DNA from: Maratus speciosus
Lineage: Eukaryota; Arthropoda; Arachnida; Araneae; Salticidae
NCBI GenBank assembly: GCA_963932465.1
Contig: CAWVRF010001068.1
Location: 186,001 to 250,000, forward strand
Length of the DNA stretch: 64,000 nt
Reading direction: 5' to 3'
Shown here: piece after piece, positions 24,006 through 35,990 of the stretch
How positions within the stretch are numbered: position 1 is the first letter of the stretch
Layout: every line of letters starts with the position of its first letter
Made by a program: the position numbers and the translations under genes
Notes under the pieces: generated by a model
What the model was told of the DNA's origin: nothing
Seen by the model: the letters and a program-made list of their open reading frames with translations, nothing else
Database searches by the model: none

Positions 24006-24730
24006 ATGATCGATTGTGAGAAAAGGCGTGCGATAGGGAGAATTCAAGCAGGACAGACACTCTCAGGGATCTGTAAAGACTTACAAATAGCCAAAAGCGT
24101 CATGTCAAGAATCTGGAAACGGTTTAAAGATACTGGTATTGTGCACAGACAATCAAGACAAGGTAAAAAACGTGCTACAACAGACTTTCAGCACTATTAT
24201 TTGGCAACGACTACTGAAAGAATCAGGAAACTGACGCCAGTTCAGATTACAAGGGAGTTCACTGCAGCAACAGGAACTCGACTATCCAGATGTACTGTGA
24301 ATGAAAGGCTGCACGCAAGAAAACCCGTGATTTGTATACCACTAAAGCCGGCAGCGAAATGCGCCCTGTTAAAAGGCAATCATTGCCATTGGAGTACCAC
24401 GGACTGGAGCCGAGTTTTCTTTACATATGAATCTTGATTTTGCTTGGAGAGTTATTGTAGATGTTTTACCATATGGGAGAAAAACACGCGCAAGAAGGCT
24501 GTCAACATCCGTGAAAGATATCTATATAAAGGTCGTGGAACCTGGTATGGGCGGACATCTTTTTGAATGGCCGCACTGACTTACATAATTTACCAGTGCA
24601 ACTGTGAATGCTGAAATACACAGAGTTGATGTTTTTGTTCCTCATTTCAAGTTGTTAAAGGGTGCAGTCGAAAGATTTGGGATTTTATCCTTATTAATGG
24701 TCTAGAAGTGCTACCGGTCCTCCACGCGAA
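24006..24730 (+). pseudogene. Tc1-like transposase pseudogene
   Basis: From ATG 24006 the frame reads a paired-type helix-turn-helix DNA-binding domain (RIQAGQTLSGICKDLQIAKS), then an RQGKKRATT segment, in one frame to the stop at 24435-24437. At the first catalytic motif the expected Asp of the Ser-Asp-Glu-Ser box is Tyr (TAT), and the following Arg codon is a stop. Beyond it, catalytic-domain remnants (IWREKHTRKN, YLYKGRGTWYGRTSF) continue with further stops to about 24730, ending before the middle Asp motif. Tc1 transposases cut and paste DNA between TIRs at TA sites using three acidic residues. This copy has lost at least the first and cannot be active. Its own TIRs were not identified. 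Confidence 0.8.
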
Positions 24731-25414
24731 TCAAAAGTGTCCCTTTCAAAGCTGCAGAAATCCCAACCGGAAAAAATGTCTGGATTCAATATTGCTTTTG
24801 ACCTCAATTATTACTTGTGAACGCGTTTAACATTGCTTCAAAAATTTCAGGGTGGCAATAAAGAGTTTTGTATATGGAGCATGTTTCGGATCACATTTTG
24901 TCTTTAACAATGAGAAATCGAAAGCATCAATTGAAGGTAATCCACGTACTAAAGTCCGGAGCTTACTGCAGAACTTGGAGAATGCTGTAAAACTGTTTCA
25001 AATCATGTAAAATAAATTTATTGCTAAATACAATAACAGAAACCGCCATTATTTTTTACACATCCTAATACTTCCAAAAAAAGTGCTAATCAATCACAAA
25101 TAAATTTAACTTCCTTAAAGACGACCAGATGTCGGAAGCAACTATTAGATTAAGGTATCAAAAATGTGGAGACATGATACAGAAAACCCAAAATTTATGG
25201 CAGTTTTAAACAATTGTAACAAAACTATTTTTTCTGGCGTGAACTATAATATTTCATGCGTGTGCTTCTTATATCATTAGTTTCTGTTGCTGAGATTGCA
25301 AGATCTTTATCTTAAAGATTAAAACTTTATTTCGAAAACTCGTATGGGGAATTAACGGCTCACGCCATTGACAATTATATGAAATCGTTATCCAGTATCT
25401 ATTACAGCACAAGT

Positions 25415-26715
25415 TGGAGGTCTGCACGGGCATCGGCTCGGCCCGAGGCCCGTACCCGGCCCGGCGGAATAAGGGCGGATTTTCAAACGGTTCGGGTAGA
25501 CAAAAAAATTGGACGGGTCAGCTCGTTAAAAAATATTTAGCAGGCCTACCGGCCCGATATAAAGATTTTGTCAAAGCAACCAGAATATCGGCTACTTTCA
25601 ATGAATATGACTTTCGCGAGAATTAGTACAAATGTGCGTTACGACCCGATACGAGTTTGACAACATAAATAGAGAAATGTAACGTGGCCACCGCAGAGAC
25701 CAGCATCGGACATGGTGTCTTAGCCGGGTTTAATTTTTTTTTTTTCAGCAGACTCGTGCCGTGCTGAGATAACACTTGTACTTTTTCCCTACATAGTCGA
25801 GTACGGCTGGAACCGAACTTAATTGTTCCCAAAATGTGTAGAGTAAGCAATATGTTTTGTAAAAATTTTAATAGCGATAATGAACTTCTGTTAATGTAAT
25901 CTTTGGAAATATACCTTAAGGTGGTTCTCAAATTCACTGCTCAACAACGCGATATTTTGACACATTTTCTGACTAACTTTTAACTTTAAAGGCTTAAAAT
26001 TGACAAGCCTGACTATTAAAGGAATTTGGAATCGAATACCGTTTTCCATTTTTGGTAAATAAATTTTATTAAACTTGTCGATTTATAAAAGATTCTTGCC
26101 GCGGCTTCAGGTTTTCTCCTTTCCTGTGGTGTCACTTCCGGAAATTCGAATCAAAACGCTGTATTTAACAGCATGTTTTCAAAGATGCACTGCCTTTATA
26201 AAAAAAAAATGGATAACGCCATTCGATTACACAGTTTCTGAATGAACATCTGTCAATCTTATGCATTTCCGAAAAGAAATGAATTCAGAAAAGTATCAGA
26301 AAGTAGCTCTTTTTGATTTGAGGAAAGCCTTAATAAATGACAGAGAAATACTTTCACAAATCTACTTTTTATCATACAGCTTTAAAAGTTATGATGTTTT
26401 TAACACTTTTTTTCTTTTATCCTAAACTATATTAATTTTTTAGTGAATCCTTATTTGAATGTCTAACCGTCTAATAATCTAAGTAATTGTTAATGTTGCT
26501 ATTGTGTATTTTCTGTCTTGCACATTGTAATTTTAAAACATAGTGTAAATTTATTGCTTAAATATTGTATGCAGTATTCTTTAAAAGAATCTTAATAGTA
26601 TGCTCAGAAAAAACTGATTTTTTTTTTAGAAACTGAGTCGGGCCGGTGCCTGTTTTTACTGATTTTTGTATTGGCCGGACCCAGACCCGAACATTCCGGC
26701 CCGTGCAGACCTCTA
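25415..26715. mobile_element. Non-autonomous hAT element with perfect 8-bp duplication
   Basis: The ends are TGGAGGTCTGCACGGGC and the complement of TAGAGGTCTGCACGGGC. The 8-bp flanks GCACAAGT (25407-25414 and 26716-26723) are identical, which is the hAT hallmark. Subterminal sequence is rich in GGCCCG/CGGGCC words at both ends. The 1,301-bp interior has no recognisable transposase, so mobilisation would need a partner enzyme. It sits inside the block 22898-27690. Confidence 0.9.
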
Positions 26716-27929
26716 GCACAAGTTCTTAATTCAATGGCAAGAAATTAAACATGGAAATTGCTGTTTTAAACATAACCACTTGATCCTAACTTTATTGTAG
26801 GCAAATGTTATATAATATGAAACTTGATTTAAATAAATTTAACTCTTCAATACGCGCTCAGTTTTTTACATCATAATTTTTGTAAAATCTTTTTCACTGG
26901 TAAACATTAGTGTAACTTCAATGTATTATTAGCCGCAGTTATAGAGATTGCACTTACATATTTTTTATCCGTGGTATTTTTTAAATTAAGAAATTAAATA
27001 AGGAAAGGATATACTTAAATATTCAATGTTACTCGAAATACTTCTATTACACATGCACACGCATCACAGTCAATCCTCAATCTTGTCAAGACGTGATTAC
27101 AAGGGATTGATAAAAAGTTCCATTTCAGACAGGCTTCCGTTTAAAGAAGTGCAATTAATTATACTAAACTACCTCAATAAGATCTATTGTTCGTTTCATT
27201 GGAATCCTCAAACTCTTCCGTATGAAACAGGATTCCGATATAGGAATATTCTACTTTCACAGGTTTTTACTTGTTTCATTAACGAGAGGTGAATAAATAC
27301 TCCCTTTCAGACCAGTTTTTTGCGAATTTAATTGTATGGCAATTGACAGTAAGATCAAGTAAAGCTTCCGTTCAAGTCAGGATTTTGTTATAGATAATTA
27401 TTATTTTGACAGGTTTTACTATTCATATAACATAAATAAGTATATTTATACAAATATACAAAACTTGTAAAAATGGAACCAGCCTATAACGGAAATCTTT
27501 GTTAAAAGGAAATTTCCCATAATGCTTTTTAAAAAATACTATACGCTTACACCTGCTAACACGAAAATCTGTGTAAAGCGGAATTTCTCCCCAACATTTG
27601 CGATTTTATCTTGACAGGTTTTACTATATATATAACCTGGAAGAAAAATTCTGGACCACCCCCGAAACGAAATCCTAGCTACGCCTCTGGCATTGCACTA
27701 CGTAAATTTCTCCCTAAAAATGTTTTCTAGGCTTTAAAAGCCTATGGCGCATAGAGTACGCCGCTCGTGGCTTTATGTATCTTCAAACCATCCATGTCTT
27801 TAATGGTTGATATCTCGGCTAATGATCGACAGTTCTTACTTTCTTATTTTCGAAGAATTTACACATTTGTGGGATCACAGATACCGAAAAACATCTTTTT
27901 ACAAAATGTCACATTACAAATTGTGGGCG

Positions 27930-28560
27930 CTCTATCTCTAGAACTAATTCACAGAATTTAATGAAAATTTATATTCAGTTAGTCTCTGATATAAATTGAT
28001 ATTGATTAGTTTTTTGTGTAAAATACTCAACAGGTGGCGCTTATATGCAGCATTTTTACGATTTCTGCAATAGCTCAATCTCCAAAACTAAAGCATGGGT
28101 TTTCATCAAACTTCAGATTCAGTTAGTACTTGACATGAATTGACATTTTTTACATTTTAGTGTAAATCGCTCAACAGGTGGAGCTGCTATGCTGCAATTT
28201 TTGCGATTTCCGCAATAGCTCTTATCTCCAGAATTAATGCACGGATTTTCATCAAACTTCAGATTCAGTTATATCTTCATAAATATTGGGGCTGATTATG
28301 TTTTGGTGCAAATCGTCCAACAGGTAGCGTTGCTCTGTCGCATTTTCACGATTTCCGCAATAGCTCTATCTCAAGAACTAATGCACGTGTTTTCATCTAA
28401 CTTAGGATTCAGTTAGATGCTAGCACAAGTTTTTGCTTATTAGATTTTAATGCTATTAGCCTAATAGGTCTGTTATCCTTCATTTTTCAGGATTTACATA
28501 AATTTAGAGGCCGTCATAATCTCAAGAACTAATGCATAGAATTTCCTATCTTTAAATTCT
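27930..28560 (+). repeat. ~140-bp tandem repeat, about four units
   Basis: Units share CAACAGGTGGCGCTGCTATG, CGATTTCCGCAATAGCTC, TCTCCAGAACTAATGCACGG and CATCAAACTTCAGATTCAGT. The CAGTTAG landmark falls near 27981, 28118, 28268 and 28414. Copies have diverged substantially. A related unit appears in reverse orientation at 30760-30950. Confidence 0.8.
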
Positions 28561-28569
28561 TCGTGATGG

Positions 28570-30750
28570 GCATAGATTGACATTTAATTTTTGCTCTGTG
28601 ATAACGAATTTTGAAATACAAACATGCATGAGATAGAAGAAAGTTTTTGGATTGCCACATCCGACTAGTTTTCGAAAATCATTATCAGCAATCCTTTTAT
28701 AGATCTGTGTTAAACCTCTTGCGCTCTCCAACGCCTTTGACAAAAGCCCGCAAAACCAAATTTATGTGCAACGAATAAATGCGATTTTATCAAAAACTAC
28801 GTAACCTAAAGTAATCGCTCTAGTTTTCCTTCGTGGTTTAAATTAAATTCTACTACCTCTAATTTTTTCATAATTGGCGAATCAAGCACTCGAATACACC
28901 ATCTCGTGGAGAAAAGTTATAATTCTCGCTTCAGAAAAATGCCATGCAAGCACATTGAATAACATGTATTTTTAATTCGTCTAGAAATTTTTTTTGCACA
29001 ATTTCCGATTTCTGTGTTATATGACACAGTAAAAGTTAACCGAATTTGAATATGTAAAATTTTCAAACACATTTACAACGACGAAGGATTTCAATGGCTA
29101 TTAGTTAAAGTGACAAATCTACCGTACCGACAACTGCAATCAGCGCCTCTATAGGTCGTTTTAAGTCCCAATTTATAGTTTGAGTAGTTTCAGAAATAGA
29201 GGAGAGGGGGGGGGGGTAAACATATCTTTACATTACATTTTCTACCCTATCTCTGAAAATGTAATGCATAAAATTAAAAGAAATGTATTTTTGAGCTTGG
29301 CATTACAGAAGCTTTCACAAAGAAAAGATTTTTCTTCAAGTAAATTAATTAGGCCCTCTACATTTTTCCTAAATATGTTTGTGAGTGGTTAATAATCTAT
29401 AAATATGTGGGTCAGTAGTCTTTTTTACTTCAGCCAATTTGTACTTTCCACTTTCCATATTTGATGAGTAAAGTGCTGGACAGACAGACACAGAAGTGAT
29501 CTTATTATGGTTCGGATTTTGCTTTTTAAGTACGGAACACTAAAAAAGGACTTTGAGGCAGATAGATCCCTTTAGATCGACTTCAGCTTATACAGCGCAA
29601 ATAATAATTAAAAAAAAAGAAATATTGAAATGCAAATGAGATATTTTAACTCTCCTATAGGATTAATATTAGTAAGCGGGTGTTTTCGCATAGTGAAGTA
29701 GCCTTTCTATCATAATCTTTCTTAATGTCTGAAGATACATAAGAGCATCTACATAATAATACAGTATAACATCTTTAACCCGGTCATCTCTAATTTGGAA
29801 ACTTCTGTAATACGAACATCCAAACGTATATTCATTTTTAATTTCAATTAAAGATCATAGATGGTGCAATCACACATATATGAATGCATTTCAGAAGAAA
29901 ATTATGTAGGAAAATAAAAATACATTATCTAATTTACTGCTCTTTTTTTCAATTTTAAAATTGCAAGAACTTTCTGATTACATAGTAATTAACCCTCTAG
30001 AGATGTACTATCACAGCTTCCTGATTCAGGAGCACATGGGTATAGTGATGAGCGATTCTCGAGAATTTACCAATCGAGAAAAATCGTCATCGTAAAAAAT
30101 ACAATCGATACAGTCATCGATTTCTTCCCGGAATCTACAATCGAGATGTTTTACAATCGATTATTAAAATCATTGCTTTTACATGCTTACACAGTAGTTT
30201 TTAGAAAATACGTGGCAACTAAAGATAGATGAATTTAAAAAAAAACACATCAACAAATCGATGTAAATTTAACATTGAGATGCTTGGTGACTTCGGAAAA
30301 AGATCCTCATCACATTTTTGATAAAAGTAAAAGGTCTGACAGAGGAAACGTTCCTAAATGTTGAATGCGTGTCTAATTCTGTGGAATTTTCCGGTTGGTC
30401 AAAAGAAAAAGAGCTTTATCAAAAAATGGGAAGATAACTAAACAAATAAACCAGCTAAAACGAAATTGATTTCCGCACCCTAACTGGGCCCCTAACATGA
30501 CTGTTGCCCATCTGTACCTAAATCCAAAGTAGCAGTTTTGGGAGACATTCACGAAATCACCAGAATCGAACAGCATTTTCCCTGTTTTCGGTAAAAGCAA
30601 ACGATTTAATACAGATCAAAGTTTCCCTAAATGTCTAATGCTGTAGAATTTCAATGTTGATCGAAAACAAACGAGCTTTATCGAGAAATGGAACCCCACA
30701 AATGTATTTGCTAAGAGTGAATCTGTCTAACACGGGATTGGTTTCAATCT
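28570..30750. other. AT-rich stretch between inverted repeat blocks
   Basis: No gene recognised. A G run lies at 29205, and an ATCGA-rich patch (TACAATCGATACAGTCATCG and neighbours) occurs near 30050-30165. The patch begins with TAGTGATGAGCGATT, which resembles a hAT-type end, but no partner was found. Confidence 0.35.
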
Positions 30751-30759
30751 CTAGCAATA

Positions 30760-30950
30760 ACCTATAAAGTTTTATTAAATTCCGTGCATTAGTTTTTGAA
30801 ATATAGCAACGTTACCTGTTGGGGCATTTTCAGAACAAACCAATCAACACCAATTTATGTCTAGGTCTAACTGAATCTGAAGTATTATTTAATTTCGTGC
30901 ATTATTTCTTGAGATAGAGCGTTATCAAAATTTTTGTAACATAAAAGACA
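30760..30950 (-). repeat. Inverted copies of the 28-kb tandem unit
   Basis: Read on the minus strand, this segment shows the phrases TAATGCACGGAATTTAATAA and TTCAGATTCAGTTAGACCTA, matching the units at 27930-28560. The two blocks may be the arms of one element of about 3 kb with tandem units in its ends. Confidence 0.6.
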
Positions 30951-31149
30951 GACAGATATTTTCTAAAAACTGACAAATTTTTCACTAGTCCAATACTTTC
31001 TTCTTGTGAAGATAGAAGCGGGGATTTACATCGTATTCGTTACAGTGACTTCCCTTCTTTACGCTAGAAGTTCTTAGCCAGCCCAGACTACGTAATCATG
31101 ACGTAGATGGAATATGTTCATTCATTTCTCGCTCTCTCGCACCTCGTCG

Positions 31150-31290
31150 ACTCGACATATATCTTCTGGATGCAAACTTTTAGGTTAGCTCGAGATCTCT
31201 TCTCGACGAAAACTTCTCGCTTACCTCGAGATATCTCTCCTAGATGCAAACTTCTCGCTTTCTTCGAGATACCTCTTCTCGATTTTAACT
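31150..31290 (+). repeat. ~36-bp tandem repeat, four units
   Basis: Units start CTCGAGATCTCTTCTCGACG, CTCGAGATATCTCTCCTAGA and variants, each containing ATGCAAACTTCTCGCTT or a close form. Because of the CTCGAG core each unit is partly palindromic, and open frames appear on both strands here without meaning. Confidence 0.75.
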
Positions 31291-31429
31291 TAGGCCGATA
31301 ATGAGAAATCAATTTTCGTCCATTCTCGATAGGTTACTCTCGATGATTGTCAAGAAACTGATTTCTCGTTCTTGGTCAAGAAGGGCCGAGAAGATATATT
31401 GAGGGGAGAACTGGAAAGAGAGATAGGCA

Positions 31430-33245
31430 TGAAAATGAGCAGTGAAATGATGGAGCCCTCCGATAAATATTATGTATTAAATAAAAAAAATTCAAAGCGA
31501 GAGATTGGTGAGTTTCGAGGGGCGCAAGAGTGGGGACAATTTTCAATTTTTTACCGAACACGTAGTTGAAAATCTCTTTGACAACACTTTCATATTATGA
31601 ACCTTTCTCCCATCCGCAGTTGAATTTCAGGATGCGGGGGCAGGAGGTGTGCGCGGACAAATTTTTAAAACTGCAGCGATATCTAGAATAATTATCATTT
31701 AAATGGATTTTTTGTCGGTGCTCTCAGAAAAATAATATTCATTAAATATAAAAATATTAAAATAAGAGTTGGGGAATTCCGGGAGTATTCAAGGGGCGTG
31801 AGAGTTGACCCACAAAGGTGCAATTTTCAAACTGTTATGAAATCCCTCATGTGATGTATCATAAGAATTCGCTTTCACCACTCTTTCATATTATGAATCT
31901 TTCTCCCACCCGGTGTTGAATTTTAGGGTGCGAGGGAAGGGGAGTATGCGCGAACAAATTTTTAAAACCGTAAGAATTTCTACAATAATTATCATTTTAG
32001 ATGTGATTTTTTGACGGAGCCCTCCTATAATACTATTTATTAAATATAGAAATTTCAAAGAGAGAGGTAGGTGATTTCCGGGTGTATTCCGGGGGCGCGA
32101 GAGTAAACCCACTGTGTGTGTGGGGGGGAGGGGGCGGGCAATTATTAAACTTTTATCGAACTCCTCATGTGATATATCATTGAAAAGCTCTTGGACAACT
32201 ATTTCATATTATGAATCTTTCTCCTACCCGGAGTTGCGTTTCAGATGGAGGGGGGGGGGGGTGAGAAAATTTTAAAACTGCAGTGATTTCTAAAATAGTT
32301 CCCACTTTATATGTGGTTTTTTTAACGAAGACCTCCGATAATACTATTTATGAAATATAAAAATTTCAAAGAGAAAGGTTGGCGAGTTCCGGGTGTATTC
32401 AGGGGGAGGGAGATTGGACCCACGAGGGTGCAAATTTCAAAGTTTTATCGAACATCTGATGTGACATATCATCGGAAATCGCTTTGACGACTCTTTCATA
32501 TTATGAACCTTTCTCCCACCCGTAGTTGAATTTCAGGGTGTGGGGGGTAGGGGTATGCGTGAACAAATTTTCAAAACCGTAACGATTTCTACAATAATTA
32601 TCATTTTAGATGTTATTTTTTGACAGAGCTCTCCCATAATATTATTTATTAAATATAAAAATATCAAAGAGGTTGGTGAATTCCGGATGTATTCAGGGGA
32701 CGCAAGAGTAGAGTCACGTGGGTGCAGTATTAAAATTCTTATCGAACCCCACTCGTGATATATCGTGAGAAATTTCTTTGACCACTCTTTGATATTATGA
32801 ACTTTTCTCCCACCCGGAGTTGAATTTCCGCGGAAGCAAGGGGATGCGCGAACAAATCGCTAAAACCGTTGCGATTTCTGTGTATATGTATAACTTTAAA
32901 TGTGTTTTCTAACGGAACCCCACGAGAAATACTATTTATTAAATATAAAAATTTCAAAGAGAAAGATTGTTGATTCCCGGGATTATTTCAGGGGCGCGAG
33001 AGCGGACCCAAGGGATGGGGATTTTCAAATTTTTACCGAACACCTCATTTAATATATCATCGGGAAGCTCTTCGATCACTCTTTCATATTATGAACTTTT
33101 CTTTAACCCCGGTGTTGAATTTTGGAGGATTTTCCCATGAGGAGGACAATTTTAAAACTTTTTTTGAACCTCTCCTGTGATATATCGTCAAAAGCCCTTT
33201 TACCACTCTTTCATATTATGAACCTTCCTTCCTTCATCCCCCGAT
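31430..33245 (+). repeat. ~300-bp tandem array, about six units
   Basis: The landmark CTTTCATATTATGAA recurs near 31587, 31882, 32200, 32505, 32788, 33083 and 33207, so spacing is about 283-317 bp with a truncated last unit. Other shared phrases are CTTTCTCCCACCCGGAGTTG, AATACTATTTATTAAATATA and AAATTTCAAAGAGAAAGGTT. The array is satellite-like, and its short open frames on both strands are by-products. Single related fragments occur near 12165 and 62645. Confidence 0.9.
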
Positions 33246-33259
33246 TTGCGCTACCGAGG

Positions 33260-34310
33260 ACGCTTTTGTAACTTGAAATCTTACCGTTTTAAACAATGAA
33301 TATCAGTTTAGGTCGGATGTTTTTTACTCAGCACTCTAATACCTAAAAAGTGTGTTTACTGGTGTCATACACACATAGGCTAGATAAAAAAAATATTTCC
33401 CTATGTTATAGTACAAGAACTCAGTCCCCAAAATCTTTATTAACGCTAACTCATTCCAGTTCATCCTCAGACGATTCGTGATAAGTTTGAATCTGGTATC
33501 GTATAAAAGCAAATGGCAAACTGGGGTAATCAAGAAACAATTTACACAATAGAAATATATCGAGATGTTAACACAATCAAGAAAATGGATAAAAACATGT
33601 CGTTATCGCCCATCACTATAGACCAACAAAGATGCCATCAAAATACCAGGACCAAATCCTGCAAAAATAATCAGAAAAAGAAGAATCGACTTCGGTGGGC
33701 CATCACTAATGCAGTGATGAGCCATTACGGATGTAAAGTAGGCCATTACTGATGTTTTTGTACATTTTAGTAAAACAAATCTTGTAAAGGAATAAATTTT
33801 TATTGTTGATTTTCTTGACACAAAAGTCTTTTTCCATCCTTTCTTGTTTTATTTTAATCATCGTGACAAAAAATGCGCACGGCTTGGTAATTATTAGCAA
33901 AAAGCCGAAAATTCATCCTTAACCTGACAACTGGTGGTTTTACCCTAATTTTTAAAATAAAGTTTTTCCTAATGATAATAATAATAATGTTACTAATGTC
34001 CTTTGCGAAGAATACATGCCGTATAGTATGTGCAAAATCCTCGAATCGAGACACCAGAATTTTAAAATACACATTTTCGCTTTATCTAATTACAGTTTCA
34101 TGTCCAGAAGCATTGGTAAAGCAATAGCATTCTGGGAAACTCAGGGTTATGGCCTAGGGACCGGTGCTCTTATGAGTGCCCCAGGGGTGATTCTGAGTAA
34201 AAAGATTGTTTTGAAATTCACAGCAAATTTTCTGAAAGGTTACAAAAGAGGGTGGAAGGGGGGATTCCCTTCCAGCATCAACTATGCGTTTTTTTGCGGT
34301 CCTTTGGCGT
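33260..34310. other. No gene identified
   Basis: Open frames here (for example 34016-34312) have no recognisable domain. A short internal repeat of GCCATCACTAATGCAG-like words occurs near 33700-33750. Confidence 0.35.
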
Positions 34311-34327
34311 AATTAGTGTTCTTACTG

Positions 34328-34602
34328 CAATCCGTTAACGAGATTCGGGCTTTTTCTGTTATTTGTCGACTAAATTTGTGTTTTTTCTCGATCTTTTGAC
34401 GAAATTTGCGCTTTTTTCGCGATTATTTCAAGAAATTTGTGTTTTTTTTCCGTGGTTCATTCACAAAATTCGCATTTTTTCGTGATTCTTTAACGAAATC
34501 AGCGTTTTTTCGCGATCTTTTGGCGAAACTGGTGATTTTTTCAGCGAAAGATTCACGAAATCGATTTTTTTGCGACCATTTGTAGAAATTCGAGATATTT
34601 TT
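34328..34602 (+). repeat. ~31-bp minisatellite, about nine units
   Basis: Units are variants of CGATCTTTTGACGAAATTTG followed by CGCTTTTTT, spaced 30-32 bp. On the minus strand the array is open as repeats of SRKNADFVKE-type decapeptides (34638-34423), which is a consequence of the near-30-bp period and not evidence of a gene. Confidence 0.85.
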
Positions 34603-34609
34603 ATGTCTG

Positions 34610-35640
34610 AATTTTCGGAATATTCGGAACAGAATCACCTCTGGAGTATCTAATAGACCCTAGCTCGGAGGTGTGACCTCCGAAACACGCAGCTTAATCA
34701 TCAAGTCTTTAGGTTTTACTGTTGTAATGTAATTAATCTAATTAATATAATTTTGTTGTTGTCGTAAAATGATGCGTTTGGAGTGAATGGAGAGGGACGT
34801 GCACTGGGTGGTGCTCTTCCTTGTCTGGTACCACGTGTCATGGTGGCACCATACTGGACCATGTCATTTCCCTCTCAGTTTTGCATAAGCGTTTCTCAGT
34901 GCTTATACTGGTGAGGGGACTTAGAGTATGAAATGTTCATTTTATCCAGTTACAGCGCTTAAATAGTACAAAAAATCCTTTTAGTAAGAACATGTGGCTC
35001 AAAAATTAAAAGGATAATTGTTGGATGTCATCAAGAAGGAATTCAGGAGTAAATAGTGCCTAGCAACAACCTAATTTCGGCCCCCAAAAAATTGAGCTCA
35101 GGTAAAACAGCTGACATTGACAAGACTATTCTATGTGTGTTTCTAAAAAATAATGCTTAAAAGCTGCCTTTTTTAAAAGGTCTTTCAGCTATTCCCCCTA
35201 ATAGTAATCATTCATCTATGAGTTCCTTAAAATATGTTTTTTCTGCAGAAACAATGCAGCAACAGGTTTATGAACCCGCAATTAAGCCACTTTGCCAAAA
35301 AAGATAAATGCTAACCAATACATGTATCTTAACATTTGTAAAAAACACCATTCGCTTTCAAATACCTCTAACGTTACAAAAAAAAGCCTAAAAGACCTAA
35401 ATTACAATACATAATGCACAGAAATAATTAAAAACACATAAAAAATTATTATATTTGGAGAGGATGAAGAAATGAATAAGTTACAATTCCTTCTTTCCTT
35501 CAAATTCTACTTTCAGTTCATTAAAGCATAAAAAGAAACAGTCATTCTCCCCCCCCCCAGCCCCCAAATCTTTTTGACATGGTATGCTTACAGCTGTTCA
35601 TTACAATTTTGTAATAAGCATCTTTTCAAAAAAAAGTTCA
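34610..35640. other. No gene identified
   Basis: This stretch contains a small hairpin CGGAGGTGTGACCTCCG near 34667 and a mildly GC-rich block near 34790-34920. No coding or repeat pair is supported. Confidence 0.35.
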
Positions 35641-35689
35641 ACAACTTAATAACTATTCAAATAGCAATTAAAGCCTTTGTGCAGGAATA

Positions 35690-35990
35690 TTGAAATGCAG
35701 TAAACCAACGTTTAAAATGCACAAATAATGCGTGAAAAAGCAGCAAACAGCTGTTTCGAATCTACAGCGAGATTCTTCTTCAGTGCAAGAGAGGGAAAAA
35801 AGGAACAGCGTGCTAGGAAAAGCAAGGCTGAGTCAGACTGAGATTGGCTCAGCCTTGCTTTTCCTAGCACGCTGTTCCTTTTTTCCCTCTCTTGCACTGA
35901 AGAAGAATCTCGCTGTAGATTCGAAACAGCTGTTTGCTGCTTTTTCACGCATTATTTGTGCATTTTAAACGTTGGTTTACTGCATTTCAA
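35690..35990. repeat. Perfect palindrome, 143-bp arms, 15-bp spacer
   Basis: Arms 35690-35832 and 35848-35990 are exact reverse complements. This is confirmed by open frames on the two strands (35732-35968 plus, 35948-35712 minus) that encode the same 78 residues except over the spacer. The arm runs from TTGAAATGCAGTAAACCAAC to GCAAGGCTGAG. A single-stranded copy would fold into a very stable hairpin. The encoded peptide is most likely incidental. Confidence 0.95.

Larger units (their letters stand above)
22898..27690. mobile_element. Large TIR-bounded block with other elements inside
   Basis: The left end is CCAGTGGCGTAGCCA and the right end is the complement of CCAGAGGCGTAGCTA; imperfect similarity continues about 45 bases inward, ending in G/C-runs (TCCGGACCCC and GGTCCAGAA). 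Subterminal repeats of the kind TTTAGACAGGCTTCCG occur near 23046, 23115, 27127 and 27366. No clear target duplication is visible. Inside lie a dead Tc1 transposase (24006-24730) and a complete hAT element (25415-26715), so part of the length is later insertion. The element's own transposase was not found. Confidence 0.55.

Noticed and set aside
25414..25626. 70-residue open frame starting at the hAT end
   Set aside because: It begins in the terminal inverted repeat and reads through GC-rich subterminal repeats; it is not a transposase.
30036..30180. TAGTGATGAGCGATT with ATCGAT-rich continuation, resembling a transposon end
   Set aside because: No matching opposite end was found; possibly a solitary terminus.
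34016..34312. 98-residue open frame with a fairly balanced composition
   Set aside because: No recognisable motif, neighbouring repeats, and no splice or poly(A) context to support a gene.
35712..35968. Identical 78-residue open frames on both strands
   Set aside because: They are produced by the perfect palindrome; there is no evidence of a protein.
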